Counted from the stretch's first letter, positions 46,615 to 56,797 are shown. The stretch: 64,000 bases of DNA from an uncultured Chromatiaceae bacterium (GCA_945787555.1 CALZJG010000065.1:44387-108386); one strand, 5' to 3'. Notes: a model not told the origin generated them from the sequence alone. Translations and numbers: made by a program.

Positions 46615-47737
46615 GGGCGTCAACATCAATCTCTACATCGGTCCGGCGGTGCCCATCCCCGCGCCGCGTGAGGTAATCGATGCGCTGCAGCAAGTGCAGG
46701 TGCAAGTCAACGGCGGCGATACGCAAAGCGGCTTTGAACTCACCTTCACCCTCTCGAAGCGCTCGCCGCTGCACACGCTGTTCCTACTGACCGGCGGCAG
46801 CACCATCCCTATCATGCGGGTGGTGATCGTCGCCATGATGGGTGCCAACGCCGAGGTGTTGATGGACGGCATGATGACGCACCACGAAGTGCGGCCCGGC
46901 AGTGGCGGCGGCAATACCACCTTGGTAGTCAAAGGCAAGGATCTCACCGCCTTGATGGATTACATCGAGCTAGATGGCATCCCCTACCCCGCCATGCCGC
47001 CGGTGGTGCGAGTGCTGGCAGTGCTGGCCAAGTACGCCGCCTTCGGCGTCATCCCCGTGACCATTCCCAGCGTGGTGCAGGATATCCCTATCCCCATCGA
47101 GCGCATCCCACGCCAGCAAGGCACCGATTACGCCTACGTAAAACGCCTCGCGCGTGAAGCCGGCTATGTGTTCTATCTCGATCCCGGCCCGTTGCCCGGC
47201 ACCAGCCGCGCTTATTGGGGGCCGGAGATCAAAGTCGGTCCCGCGCAGTCGGCGCTCAACACCGACATGGACGCGCATACCAACGTGGAATCGCTGTCGT
47301 TCAATTTCGACAAGGAGGCGAAGGAGATGCCGGTGGTGTTCATACAGAATCAAGCCACCAAGGTGCCCATTCCAATACCCATACCCGACATCACGCCGCT
47401 CAATCCCCCGCTCGGCGCGGTGCCGCCCTTACCGCCGAAAATAAAATTCCTCAACGACACCGCCAAACAATCGCCGTTGAGCGCGGTGTTGACGGGCTTG
47501 GCCTACGCCTCGCAACACGCCGACGCGGTGAGCGGCACGGGCACACTCAACGTGGTGCGCTACGGTCGCGTATTGAAAGCGCGGCAATTGGTGGGCGTGC
47601 GCGGCGCCGGCGCGGCCTTCGACGGTTTGTATTACGTCAAGAACGTCACCCACAACATCAAGCGCGGCGAATACAAGCAGAACTTCACGCTGGTGCGCAA
47701 CGGTTTGTTGTCTACTGTGTCAAGGGTGCCAGCATGA
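46607..47737 (+). CDS. Spike hub protein, phage late-control gpD-like
   Basis: 376 residues with the gpD/VgrG N-terminal hub fold: VQVQVNGGDTQSGFELTFTLSKRSPLHTLF, then LMDGMMTHHEVRPGSGGGNTTLVVKGKDLTALMD. It trimerises to connect tube to spike. The needle part (gpV-like) is encoded separately by the next gene with an ATGA overlap, so the VgrG-like unit is split. A Pro-rich loop (KVPIPIPIPDITPLNPPLGAVPPLPPK, described by its start and end) lies at about 250-280. Confidence 0.88.
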   Translation: MLKGVNINLYIGPAVPIPAPREVIDALQQVQVQVNGGDTQSGFELTFTLSKRSPLHTLFLLTGGSTIPIMRVVIVAMMGANAEVLMDGMMTHHEVRPGSGGGNTTLVVKGKDLTALMDYIELDGIPYPAMPPVVRVLAVLAKYAAFGVIPVTIPSVVQDIPIPIERIPRQQGTDYAYVKRLAREAGYVFYLDPGPLPGTSRAYWGPEIKVGPAQSALNTDMDAHTNVESLSFNFDKEAKEMPVVFIQNQATKVPIPIPIPDITPLNPPLGAVPPLPPKIKFLNDTAKQSPLSAVLTGLAYASQHADAVSGTGTLNVVRYGRVLKARQLVGVRGAGAAFDGLYYVKNVTHNIKRGEYKQNFTLVRNGLLSTVSRVPA

Positions 47738-48249
47738 GCGAACAACAACGCTACTACGGAAAATATCGCGGCATGGTGGTGAACAACGTCGACCCGATGC
47801 AGATCGGTCGCATTCAAGTCATGGTGCCCGATGTATCCAATGTCATGCTGTCGAGCTGGGCCATGCCTTGTGTGCCGGTAGCGGGCATCAACATGGGCAT
47901 GTTCACCGTGCCGCTGATCGGCGCCGGGGTGTGGGTGGAGTTCGAGCAAGGTGATCCGGACTATCCGATCTGGGTCGGGTGTTTTTGGGGCACGGCGGCG
48001 GAAGTGCCGCTGCTGTCGCGCATGGTGCCACCGGCGGTGCCGGGCATCACCATGCAAACGCCGCTCAAGAACGGGATCGTCATCAGCGACGTGCCCGGCC
48101 CCACCGGCGGCATACAAATTCAAACCGCCACCGGCGCCATGATCTCGGTGACTGACATCGGCATCATGATTTCCAACGGCAAGGGCGCGGTGATCAATCT
48201 CACCGGACCGACGGTGGACATCAATCTCGGCGCCTTGACGGTGGTGTAA
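47734..48249 (+). CDS. Spike OB-fold/needle protein (gpV/gp5-like)
   Basis: 171 residues. The N-terminal OB fold is clear (YYGKYRGMVVNNVDPMQIGRIQVMVPD, and GVWVEFEQGDPDYPIWVGCFW). The C-terminus is a short beta-helix (GGIQIQTATGAMISVTDIGIMIS, then ISNGKGAVINLTGPTVDINLG) that forms the needle. ATG overlaps the gpD-like stop. The needle carries a PAAR-like tip from the next gene. Confidence 0.92.
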   Translation: MSEQQRYYGKYRGMVVNNVDPMQIGRIQVMVPDVSNVMLSSWAMPCVPVAGINMGMFTVPLIGAGVWVEFEQGDPDYPIWVGCFWGTAAEVPLLSRMVPPAVPGITMQTPLKNGIVISDVPGPTGGIQIQTATGAMISVTDIGIMISNGKGAVINLTGPTVDINLGALTVV

Positions 48250-48265
48250 GGAGAGAGAACGAACC

Positions 48266-48583
48266 ATGCCAGCCCCCATACTCCATCTCGGCGCCACGGT
48301 GACTTGCATGCATGCCGGTCCCGCGACGCCGCTCACACCGTTTCCGCGCGTGCTGGTCAGCGGCCAACCGATAGTGACGCAGGCGACGCCCTACGCCGTC
48401 ACCGGTTGCGCGCTCACCGGCACGCCCAACCCCCCCTGCGTCACGGCGCAATGGGTGGTGGGCGCAGTGCGGGTGTTGGCGGGCGGGGTGCCGGTGGTGT
48501 TGCAAACCAGCACGGCGGTATGCACCCCCACCGGCACGGGTTTGCTGCCGTTGGTGGTGCAACCGAGGGTGATCGCGACATGA
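48266..48583 (+). CDS. PAAR-like spike tip protein
   Basis: 105 residues, Gly/Pro/Thr/Val-rich, with conserved-looking Cys and His (VTCMHAGPATP, GCALTGTPNPPCVTAQW). This matches PAAR-like (DUF4280-type) tip proteins that sharpen the spike and may hold a metal. It starts 16 bases after the needle gene, with a GGAGAGAG ribosome site, and its stop overlaps the gp25 start. Confidence 0.85.
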   Translation: MPAPILHLGATVTCMHAGPATPLTPFPRVLVSGQPIVTQATPYAVTGCALTGTPNPPCVTAQWVVGAVRVLAGGVPVVLQTSTAVCTPTGTGLLPLVVQPRVIAT

Positions 48584-48948
48584 ACCAGCTCGACTATCCC
48601 TTTCATTTCGACGGACGCGGCCGCACAGCGCAAACCGAGCTGTCCGAACACATCCGTGATCTCATCGAACAAGTGCTGCTCACCGCACCGGGCGAGCGGG
48701 TGATGCGGCCCGGCTTCGGCAGTGGCGTGATGCAACTGGTGTTCGCCGCCGCCAGTCCCGAGGTCGCGGCCACCACGCAATTTATCGTGCAAGGGGCGCT
48801 GCAACAATGGATGAATGAGGTCATCACCGTCGAGGGGGTGGACGTGCAAGCGCAAGACAGTGCGCTCTTGATCACTGTGCAATACATCGAACTTCGCACT
48901 CAGAGGCGCGGCGTGGCGCAATTCACCACGCCGGGAGGCACGTCATGA
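48580..48948 (+). CDS. Baseplate wedge protein gp25-like
   Basis: 122 residues of the GPW/gp25 family. DYPFHFDGRGRTAQTELSEHIRDLIEQVLLTAPGERVMRPGFGSGVMQLVF is diagnostic (given here as landmarks: LSEHIRDLI, RVMRPGFGSG). It nucleates sheath polymerisation on the baseplate. ATG overlaps the PAAR stop by 4 bases. Confidence 0.94.
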   Translation: MNQLDYPFHFDGRGRTAQTELSEHIRDLIEQVLLTAPGERVMRPGFGSGVMQLVFAAASPEVAATTQFIVQGALQQWMNEVITVEGVDVQAQDSALLITVQYIELRTQRRGVAQFTTPGGTS

Positions 48949-49002
48949 GCAAGACTGTGAGGCAAGGCGCAATGCCATGATTGCGACGAGAGGCGCATTA
49001 TT

Positions 49003-51741
49003 ATGAAGTACTACTGCTGCGACGAACGCCGCCGCGAAGTGGTGAAACTCAACGGTACCCTGAACGGCCTGGAGTACCTGGAGGTCCATGACAGCGGCCT
49101 GCCCGGCGATGCCACCCGCCAACTGACGCTGATCGTGAAATTCCTGCGCGCTGTGCCGGCGCTCAGTGTAGCGAATCTACGCATCGAAGGCGGCGAGCGC
49201 ATCAAGACGGTGGACATCGAGTGGGTGACCAGCGCCAATGCGCTACCCCTAGGTGAGCCGCCCAGCCTCGTCGCCGGGCTCAACCCGCTCAATGAATTCC
49301 TGGTGATACGCACCAAGTTCTACGGCGACTTCTCGCAATACACCTTGCGCCTGGTGAGCGGCCCCGGGAGCGCTACGCCACCGGCGGGTTTCGATCCGCG
49401 CTTGAGCGAGATTCAATTCTCCTTCAAGGTGCAGTGCGAGTCGGATTTCGACTGCGCTACACCGACACCCTGCCCCACCCCGCCGGCGCTCAATCCGCGG
49501 CTCGATTATCTGTCCAAGGATTACGCCAGCTTCCGCCGCTTGATGCTGGACCGCATGAGCGTACTGATGCCCAAATGGCGCGGCCGCAACACCGCCGACA
49601 TCGGCATCACGCTGGTGGAACTGCTCGCCTACACCGGCGATCACCTCTCTTATCAACAAGATGCCATCGCCACCGAAGCCTATCTGGGCACCGCGCGCAA
49701 GCGGGTATCCCTGCGCCGCCACGCGCGGCTGGTCGATTATGCTGTGCACGAAGGCTGTAATGCACGGGTGTGGGTGCGGCTATTCGTCAACGACGACGGC
49801 GTGAACATCCCGCGCGGCACCCAACTACTCACCCGCGCGCCCCATGCACCGGATCGTCTCGCCCTAGGCAGCGATCAACTCCGCGACGCCCTGGCCGGCG
49901 GCGTCGTGGTGTTCGAGACCAGTGAGGATACGCTGCTCTATCAAGCGCACGAGCGCCTGGTTTTCTACAGCTGGGGTGAGCGCGAATGCTGCTTGCCCAA
50001 AGGTTCGACCCGCGCCACCCTGACCGGCCACTACCCCAACCTCAAGGCCGGTGACGTCCTGGTGTTCGCGGAAGAACTCGGCCCGCGCACCGGCTTGGCC
50101 TCAGACGCCGACCGCAGCCATCGCTGGGCGGTAAGGCTGACCCATGTGCGTCCAAATCAAGACCCGTCCGGCGGCTTGTTCCTGTCCGTACCCAATAATA
50201 ATCCGCTCAACGTCACCGAGATCGCCTGGGAGGCCAGCGATGCCTTGCCCTTCCCCTTATGTCTCTCCACGCGCAGCGATTCAGAGGTGTATCTAGACCA
50301 GGTGAGCGTCGCTTACGGTAACATCGTGTTGGCCGACCACGGCCGCACCCTCGCCGACGAAGAATTGGGCACGGTGCCGCTACCACAGCTGGCCGGCGCG
50401 CCGCACAGCGATACCTTGAGTTGCGAGCGACCACCCGCGCCCATCATCCCACCGCGCTTTCGCCCTTTGCTCAAAGAGCGCCCCTTGACCCATGCGTTGG
50501 CGCTGCATCGCCAACACCTGTTCGCCATGACCACCACGCCAGCCATCCTCGCCGATCTAGCGGCCCACACCTACTCACCCGCCGTACAAAGCGCCTTGCA
50601 GGCACACGATGTGGTGTTCGAACTATCACCCGTGATCGTGCAAGGCGGCGATGGCCATTGGTCGGTCTCTGACGGTGCGCAAGCGTACTGGCTGCGTTTG
50701 GAGTCGGGCATGTTGCAGGTCTATGCCCATGGCGATGCCGCGCTGCGCGTGACCGCCGCCGCACCACGCCGCGCCCGCCCCGCCATCACGCTAGCGGGCA
50801 CTTATCAATTGCAGACCAGCACCTGGCAGCCGCGTCCCGATTTGCTGGCCAGCGACGCCGCCAGCACCGAGTTCGTGGTCGAGAGCGAGCACGACGGCAG
50901 CGCGACATTGCGTTTCGGAGATGACCTACACGGCAAGCGGCCCGACGCCGACACACATTTCACCGCCACCTATCGCATCGGTAACGGTGCGACGGGCAAC
51001 ATCGGCTTGGAATCCATCGCCCATATCGTCAGTAATGACGCGCGCTTGCTGCGCGCCGTGAACCCTTTGCCCGCCCAAGGTGGTGTCGAAGCGGAGAACG
51101 CCGAGGATATCAAGCGTGACGCTCCCGAGGCGTTTCGCACCCAGGAACGCGCCGTCACACCCGAGGATTACGCCGAAGTCAGCGAACGCCACAACAGCGT
51201 GCAACGCGCCGCTGCCACCTTCCGCTGGACCGGCAGTTGGCACACCGTGTTTCTCACCGTCGATCGCAAGGGGGGAGACGACGTCGATGCCAAATACGAA
51301 CAAACCCTGCGCGATCACGTCGAGCGCTATCGCATGGCCGGTTACGACCTGGAAGTGGACGGCCCGCGTTATGTGCCCTTGGAGCTGGGCATGACGGTGT
51401 GCATCAAAGCCGATTATTTCCGCGGTGACGTGCGCGCCGCACTGATGCGCGTCTTCAGCAAGGGCTGGCTGCTAGACGGCCGCCCGGCCATATTTCATCC
51501 CGACAATTTCACCTTTGGCCAACCGGTCTATTTAAGTGCGCTCTATGAGGCAGCGCAGGCCGTGGAAGGTGTCGCTTCGGTGGTCATCGACACCTTCCGG
51601 CGTCTGCGTGCGCCACCGGATCCCAAACCCCTGGATGAAGGCGTGCTCAGCTTAAACCGGTTGGAGATCGCGCGCTTGGATAACGACCCCAATTTCCCCG
51701 AACGTGGGGTGTTTAAGTTGTCGGTAGGAGGTGGGAAATGA
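49003..51741 (+). CDS. Large baseplate J-like assembly protein (Afp11/Pvc11-like)
   Basis: 912 residues. The N-terminus is Cys-rich (YYCCDERRR) and the wedge-type block NPRLDYLSKDYASFRRLMLDRM is followed by DIGITLVELLAYTGDHLSYQQDAIATEAYLG. The J-like core shows TATYRIGNGATGNIG and FRTQERAVTPEDYAEVSERH. This is one of two paralogous large wedge proteins, equivalent to Afp11/12 in other systems. It is 54 bases after gp25, and its stop overlaps the next gene by 4 bases. Confidence 0.92.
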   Translation: MKYYCCDERRREVVKLNGTLNGLEYLEVHDSGLPGDATRQLTLIVKFLRAVPALSVANLRIEGGERIKTVDIEWVTSANALPLGEPPSLVAGLNPLNEFLVIRTKFYGDFSQYTLRLVSGPGSATPPAGFDPRLSEIQFSFKVQCESDFDCATPTPCPTPPALNPRLDYLSKDYASFRRLMLDRMSVLMPKWRGRNTADIGITLVELLAYTGDHLSYQQDAIATEAYLGTARKRVSLRRHARLVDYAVHEGCNARVWVRLFVNDDGVNIPRGTQLLTRAPHAPDRLALGSDQLRDALAGGVVVFETSEDTLLYQAHERLVFYSWGERECCLPKGSTRATLTGHYPNLKAGDVLVFAEELGPRTGLASDADRSHRWAVRLTHVRPNQDPSGGLFLSVPNNNPLNVTEIAWEASDALPFPLCLSTRSDSEVYLDQVSVAYGNIVLADHGRTLADEELGTVPLPQLAGAPHSDTLSCERPPAPIIPPRFRPLLKERPLTHALALHRQHLFAMTTTPAILADLAAHTYSPAVQSALQAHDVVFELSPVIVQGGDGHWSVSDGAQAYWLRLESGMLQVYAHGDAALRVTAAAPRRARPAITLAGTYQLQTSTWQPRPDLLASDAASTEFVVESEHDGSATLRFGDDLHGKRPDADTHFTATYRIGNGATGNIGLESIAHIVSNDARLLRAVNPLPAQGGVEAENAEDIKRDAPEAFRTQERAVTPEDYAEVSERHNSVQRAAATFRWTGSWHTVFLTVDRKGGDDVDAKYEQTLRDHVERYRMAGYDLEVDGPRYVPLELGMTVCIKADYFRGDVRAALMRVFSKGWLLDGRPAIFHPDNFTFGQPVYLSALYEAAQAVEGVASVVIDTFRRLRAPPDPKPLDEGVLSLNRLEIARLDNDPNFPERGVFKLSVGGGK

Positions 51742-54716
51742 GCGGCGAAAGCCACACAAAACAGGATGCCTGCGACTGCTGCGAGGGCCTCAGCGTGCAA
51801 GCTCCTGCGCTGCTGTACAACCGCCCCGGGCTCTCCGCTATCGCCTATCGCATCGGCACCCACAGCGACGTGCTGGCCAGTTTGTTGGCGCGCTTATCAT
51901 CACAAGACTATCCGGCACTGGCGAAACTGCGCACCCGTGACCGCGATGATTATTCCATCGCCCTGCTCGATGCCTATGCCGCCATGGCCGACGTGCTGAG
52001 CTTTTACCAGGAACGCATTGCCAACGAGTCCTATCTGCGTACCGCTCAAGAACGACTGTCCATGAGTGAATTGGCGCGGCTCATCGGCTATCGCCTCAAA
52101 CCCGGCGTCGCCGCCGAAACCCATCTCGCTTTCACCATGGAGAAACCGCCGCCGCAGCCGGCCAGCGACGCGCCCAAACAAGCCAGCGGCGTGCCCGACA
52201 ATGTCACCTTGCCCATCGGCATCAAGGTGCAGAGCGTGCCCGGCCCGGATGAAAAGCCCCAGACCTTCGAGACCATCGAGAGCATCGAGGCGCGACCGGC
52301 GTGGAATGTCTTCAAGGCGAAGACGCGCGAGATGAAACTGCCGGTCTTCGGCACCCAAGTTGTCTATCTGCTAGGCACCGCCAACCAGCTCAAGGCCGGT
52401 GACGCGCTGTTGTTCGTCGGTAGCGAGCGCGAAAACGACAGCGGCAGCGAGCGCTGGGATTTTCGCCGCATAAAGAGCCTGGTACTGGACAGCAGCGCCG
52501 ACCGCACCATCGTCACCCTGGAACGCGGGCTGGGTATCTCCATGCCCTACGTCGCCCCGGCGGCCAATCCTAAGGTCTACGCAATGCGCTTGCGCGCCTC
52601 GCTGTTCGGTCACAACGCGCCCGATTGGCGAGTCATGTCCAACGAAATCAAAACGGGCTATCTGGGTCTGCCTTCCGGTGCGACCGTCACCGACACTCAA
52701 TGGCCCGGTTTCACCATCGCCGACATTTCCGACCCGCCCACCGACAGCGCCACAGGTACGGGATTGTACGGCGAATACTTCAATACCAAGAATCTCACCC
52801 AACGTAAACTCACCCGTGCCGATGCCACGGTGAACTTCGATTGGGGTAGCGGCTCACCCCACGCCTCTATCGGTGCCGATACGTTCTCGGCACGCTGGAC
52901 CGGCTGGCTACACGCGCCCGTCAGTGGCACCTTCACTTTCTACACTTCGTCCGACGATGGCGTGCGCTTGTGGGTGAACAATCAACTGCTCATCAACAAC
53001 TGGACCAACCACGGCGTCACGGAAAACAGTGGCAGCATCTCGCTCACCGCCGGTAAGAAATACGACATCAAATTGGAGTTCTACGAGAACACCGGCGCGG
53101 CGGTGATCAAACTCTCCTGGGCGTATTCCGGTCAATCCAAGCAGATCATTCCGCAATTACGTCTCTATCCGCGCAACATCCACACCCTGCATCTCGATGC
53201 CATGTATCCGCAGATCGTGCCGGAGAGTTGGCTGGTGCTGTCCATCCCCGAGTATCAGGAACTGTATCGCGTCGAAACCGCCGGTGAAGACTCACGGGCC
53301 GCCTTCACCCTCACCGGCAAGACGACGCGTTTGACCGTCCAGGGCGAACACCTGCGCGAACTCTACAACGAACGCTTGCGCGATACGGCGGTGTTCGCTC
53401 ACAGCGAACTATTGGCCTTGGCGGAAACTCCGATCACGACCGACGTCTCGGGTGACAGCTTGCGCATCGATCGCAAGGTGGAAGGATTGCAGCCCCAGCG
53501 GACGCTGTTGCTCAGCGGCACCACCACGGCGGGCGTCGAGACCAGTGAAGTATTGACCCTGCTGAAGACCGAACCGGATGGCGACACCACGAAACTGTAC
53601 TTCACCAGCTCGCTGCAATACACCTATCAGCGCGGCACGGTACAGGTCTACGCCAATGTCGCGCTGGCCACCCATGGTGAGACGGTGCATCAAATCCTTG
53701 GCAGCGGCGCGGCGCGGCAAAGCCATCAACAATTCACACTCAAGCACGCGCCGCTCACCTTCGTTGGGGCGGAAAACGAGATCGGCGCGGAGGCCGCACT
53801 GGAAGGACGTGTCAACGACATACTCTGGCATGAAGCGCCCTCGCTCTACCAGGCGGAACCCGATGACCATAGCTATGTGCTACGCATCGGCGAGACCGGC
53901 GCGGGCACGGTCCAATTCGGCGACGGCAAGCGCGGTACGCGTCTGCCTACCGGACAGGAGAACCTGCGTGCCGTGTATCGCAAGGGCATAGGCGCGGCAG
54001 GTAATTTGCTGGCGGGCCAGCTCTCGCAATTGCTCACCCGCCCCTTGGGTTTGAAAGCCGTCAGCAATCCCCTTCCCTCCGAAGGCGGCGTGGACGCCGA
54101 CGACACCGACAACGCGCGCGACAACATGCCCTTGGGTGTGCGCACGCTGGGACGGGTAGTGTCAGTGCAGGACTACGAAGACTACGCCCGCGCCTACACC
54201 GGCATCGCCAAGGCGCAAGCGACGGTGCTCAATACCCATGCCGGTCGAACCGTGTTCGTGACGGTGGCGGGTGATGACGGCGTACAACCCGCGATCGATG
54301 GTCCGACACTGAGCAAGCTGCTCAGTGCACTCAAACTCAACGGCGACCCCTTGGTACGTTGCGATGCCGCGCCCTACATCAAGGCAACCTTCAAACTGGC
54401 GCTGCGCATCAAACGACATTCCGATCACGAGCTAGCCACCGTCCTGGAAGACGTGGAGGCGGCCCTGCGTGCGGCCTTCTCTTTCAAGGCACGCGACTTC
54501 GGACTAACCGTGGCGCGTTCGGAAATCATCACCGTGGCGCAACAAGTGAGCGGCGTGGTCGGCGTTGACGTGGACCGCTTCTATCGCGGCGCGATCGATC
54601 TGAAGGATAGACTCACGCCCGCAGCAGCCACGGTGAATGCCGCCGGCAATGCTGTCGCCGCCGAATTACTGCTGCTCGACCCAGGCCCCTTGGATTATCT
54701 GGAGGAGATGCCGTGA
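51738..54716 (+). CDS. Second large baseplate J-like protein with inserted PA14 domain
   Basis: 992 residues, paralogous to the preceding gene (RDDYSIALLDAYAAMADVLSFYQERIANESYL, then TRLPTGQENLRAVYRKGIGAAGNLL and GRVVSVQDYEDYAR). Residues about 342-478 are a PA14 domain: LYGEYFNTKNL, ADTFSARWTGWLHAPVSGTF, FYTSSDDGVRLWVNNQLLINNW and KLEFYENTGAAVIKLSW. PA14 is a carbohydrate- or ligand-binding beta-barrel. As a wedge insert it could project from the baseplate for target recognition. Overlaps both neighbours. Confidence 0.92.
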   Translation: MSGESHTKQDACDCCEGLSVQAPALLYNRPGLSAIAYRIGTHSDVLASLLARLSSQDYPALAKLRTRDRDDYSIALLDAYAAMADVLSFYQERIANESYLRTAQERLSMSELARLIGYRLKPGVAAETHLAFTMEKPPPQPASDAPKQASGVPDNVTLPIGIKVQSVPGPDEKPQTFETIESIEARPAWNVFKAKTREMKLPVFGTQVVYLLGTANQLKAGDALLFVGSERENDSGSERWDFRRIKSLVLDSSADRTIVTLERGLGISMPYVAPAANPKVYAMRLRASLFGHNAPDWRVMSNEIKTGYLGLPSGATVTDTQWPGFTIADISDPPTDSATGTGLYGEYFNTKNLTQRKLTRADATVNFDWGSGSPHASIGADTFSARWTGWLHAPVSGTFTFYTSSDDGVRLWVNNQLLINNWTNHGVTENSGSISLTAGKKYDIKLEFYENTGAAVIKLSWAYSGQSKQIIPQLRLYPRNIHTLHLDAMYPQIVPESWLVLSIPEYQELYRVETAGEDSRAAFTLTGKTTRLTVQGEHLRELYNERLRDTAVFAHSELLALAETPITTDVSGDSLRIDRKVEGLQPQRTLLLSGTTTAGVETSEVLTLLKTEPDGDTTKLYFTSSLQYTYQRGTVQVYANVALATHGETVHQILGSGAARQSHQQFTLKHAPLTFVGAENEIGAEAALEGRVNDILWHEAPSLYQAEPDDHSYVLRIGETGAGTVQFGDGKRGTRLPTGQENLRAVYRKGIGAAGNLLAGQLSQLLTRPLGLKAVSNPLPSEGGVDADDTDNARDNMPLGVRTLGRVVSVQDYEDYARAYTGIAKAQATVLNTHAGRTVFVTVAGDDGVQPAIDGPTLSKLLSALKLNGDPLVRCDAAPYIKATFKLALRIKRHSDHELATVLEDVEAALRAAFSFKARDFGLTVARSEIITVAQQVSGVVGVDVDRFYRGAIDLKDRLTPAAATVNAAGNAVAAELLLLDPGPLDYLEEMP

Positions 54717-56752
54717 GCACCACTGCCGAACGCCTCTACGAACTGCTACCCGCCATTCATCGTATCCGCGACGCCGAGCAGGGCTATCCGTTACGCGAAC
54801 TGTTATCGCTCATCGCTGAGCAAGTGGCGGCGATGGAGGAAAATCTCGAGCAACTCTATGACGATCAATTCATCGAAACTTGCGCGCCATGGGTGGCGCC
54901 CTATATCGGCGACCTCATCGGCTATCGCAGCCTACACGGCGTGGCGCCCAGCGTGGCTTCGCCGCGCGCCGACGTCGCCAACACCATCCGCTATCGGCGT
55001 CGTAAGGGCACCGCGGCGATGTTGGAACAACTTGCACGCGATGTCACCGGTTGGCCGGCACGGGCGGTGGAATTCTTTCAACTATTGGGCTGGACGCAAT
55101 ACATGAATCATCTGCGGACCAGCGCGCACTACTCACCCGATCTGCGCCACTGGGAACAGCTGCATTGGCGCGACACGGCTTTCGACACGATCGCCCACAC
55201 CGTTGATGTGCGCCACATCAGCAGCGGCGCAGCGCGCCACAACATCCCCAACATCGGTTTGTATCTGTGGCGCGTGCGCGCCTTCCCCTTGACGCGCTCA
55301 CCCGCCGTCATCGATCCCGACATCGGCGCCGGCCTGCGTTTCCGCTTCAACCCATTAGGCACGGACATGGCACTGTACAACACGCCGGAGACGGAAGAAG
55401 AAATCACCCACCTCGCCGAGCCGCGCAATGTGCCACAGCCGCTCGCACGGCGCTGGCTCAAGGCCCATCTCGACGATTACTACGGACCCGATAACAGCCT
55501 CAGCGTGGAACTGGATGGTAATCCGCCGCAATTGATCGCACGCAGTCTAGTCACCATCTGCGATTTGAGCGATATCAAAGACGGCGGTGGCAATGTCGTC
55601 GCCTGGGCGCATCAACCCGCTCCTGGCTCAGGCTTGCTGGCCGTCGACCCGGTCCTGGGTCGACTCGCCTTCGCCGATGCCCCAACAACCGCGCCGCTGG
55701 TGAGCTTCCATTACGGTTTCACCATCGCCAGCGGCGGCGGCGAATACGAACGCGGCGCGCCGGTTCCGGTCACACCGTTGCAAACCGTGCAAGGCGGCGC
55801 CGCGTTACAACCCGCGCTTAACGCCGTACAAAGCGGCGGCACGGTGGAAGTGATCGACAGCCGTCGTTATGTGGAAACGCCTGCCATCACCGTCAATGCG
55901 GGCAGTACTGTAGTGCTACGTGCCGCCAACGGTGCGCGACCCTTATTGGTAGCGAGCGGCGACATCGTGATGAATCTGGGCGCCGATGCCACCTTGATCC
56001 TAGACGGCTGGATCATCAGCGGCGGCACACTGACCATGGCGGCGTTCGCCGACACACTACCGCGGCGTCTGGTGTTACGCGACTGTACCCTGGTTCCTGG
56101 TCCGCGCGCTGCGCCACCGCAAGACGATGCACCCGGCGTGATCGTGAATCACGCCTTCGCCACCGTGGAACTGGAGCGTTGCATCATGGCGCCCCTGCAC
56201 CTCGTCGCCGACGCGGAAGTGTCCTTGACCGAGTGCGTCATCGACGCGACGGCGCCCGATCTTATCGCCTACCGCGGTCCAGGCGTGGATGACTTGGCGC
56301 CGGGTGGGGCACTGACGCTGGATAGCTGCACGATAATCGGCAAGGTCCATACCCAGCAACTCAGCTTGGCCAGTGACAGTATCTTCGTGGCCGCCCTCGC
56401 CCCGGCGGGCGATACTTGGCTGGCACCGTTGTGGGCCGAGCGCCGACAAATCGGCTGCGTGCGTTTTTCCTACTTGCCATCCGGTGCGCGCACGCCACGC
56501 CGCTATCGCTGCCAACCCGAGGAAGGCGACACCCAGACGCGCCCGCATTTCACGTCGCTGCGCTACGGCGACCCGGGCTATTGCCAATTGCGCCAAAGCA
56601 CCTCGGAGAAGATCCGCCGCGGCGCGCACGATGAAAGCGAAATGGGTGTGCTGCACGGCTTGTATCAACCGCAGCGCGAGACCAATCTTCGCGTGCGCAT
56701 GGATGAGTATCTACGCTTCGGCTTGGAAGCGGGGCTGATATACGGCAGTTAA
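54713..56752 (+). CDS. Tail protein I-like protein with beta-helix C-terminus
   Basis: 679 residues. The N-terminal 290 residues are gpI-like (ERLYELLPAIHRIRDAEQGYPLRELL, then ANTIRYRRRKGTAAMLEQLARDVTGWPARAVEFF), completing the baseplate wedge set. The C-terminal part from about 360 is strand-rich with repeated VxVxAGSTVVLRA / LILDGWIISGGTLTMAAF type rungs, suggesting a parallel beta-helix that can hold a fibre. Start overlaps the J-like gene by 4 bases. Confidence 0.88.
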   Translation: MSTTAERLYELLPAIHRIRDAEQGYPLRELLSLIAEQVAAMEENLEQLYDDQFIETCAPWVAPYIGDLIGYRSLHGVAPSVASPRADVANTIRYRRRKGTAAMLEQLARDVTGWPARAVEFFQLLGWTQYMNHLRTSAHYSPDLRHWEQLHWRDTAFDTIAHTVDVRHISSGAARHNIPNIGLYLWRVRAFPLTRSPAVIDPDIGAGLRFRFNPLGTDMALYNTPETEEEITHLAEPRNVPQPLARRWLKAHLDDYYGPDNSLSVELDGNPPQLIARSLVTICDLSDIKDGGGNVVAWAHQPAPGSGLLAVDPVLGRLAFADAPTTAPLVSFHYGFTIASGGGEYERGAPVPVTPLQTVQGGAALQPALNAVQSGGTVEVIDSRRYVETPAITVNAGSTVVLRAANGARPLLVASGDIVMNLGADATLILDGWIISGGTLTMAAFADTLPRRLVLRDCTLVPGPRAAPPQDDAPGVIVNHAFATVELERCIMAPLHLVADAEVSLTECVIDATAPDLIAYRGPGVDDLAPGGALTLDSCTIIGKVHTQQLSLASDSIFVAALAPAGDTWLAPLWAERRQIGCVRFSYLPSGARTPRRYRCQPEEGDTQTRPHFTSLRYGDPGYCQLRQSTSEKIRRGAHDESEMGVLHGLYQPQRETNLRVRMDEYLRFGLEAGLIYGS

Positions 56753-56797
56753 TGACGGCACTGGCGCAACGATGGCGTCACGATAAGGAGAATAGTC

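Noticed and set aside
47215..48249. Long open frame of 344 codons covering the gpV-like gene
   Set aside because: The first 173 codons overlap the gpD-like gene in another frame and are Arg/Gly/Ala-rich shadow sequence. The real start is ATG 47734, overlapping the gpD-like stop.
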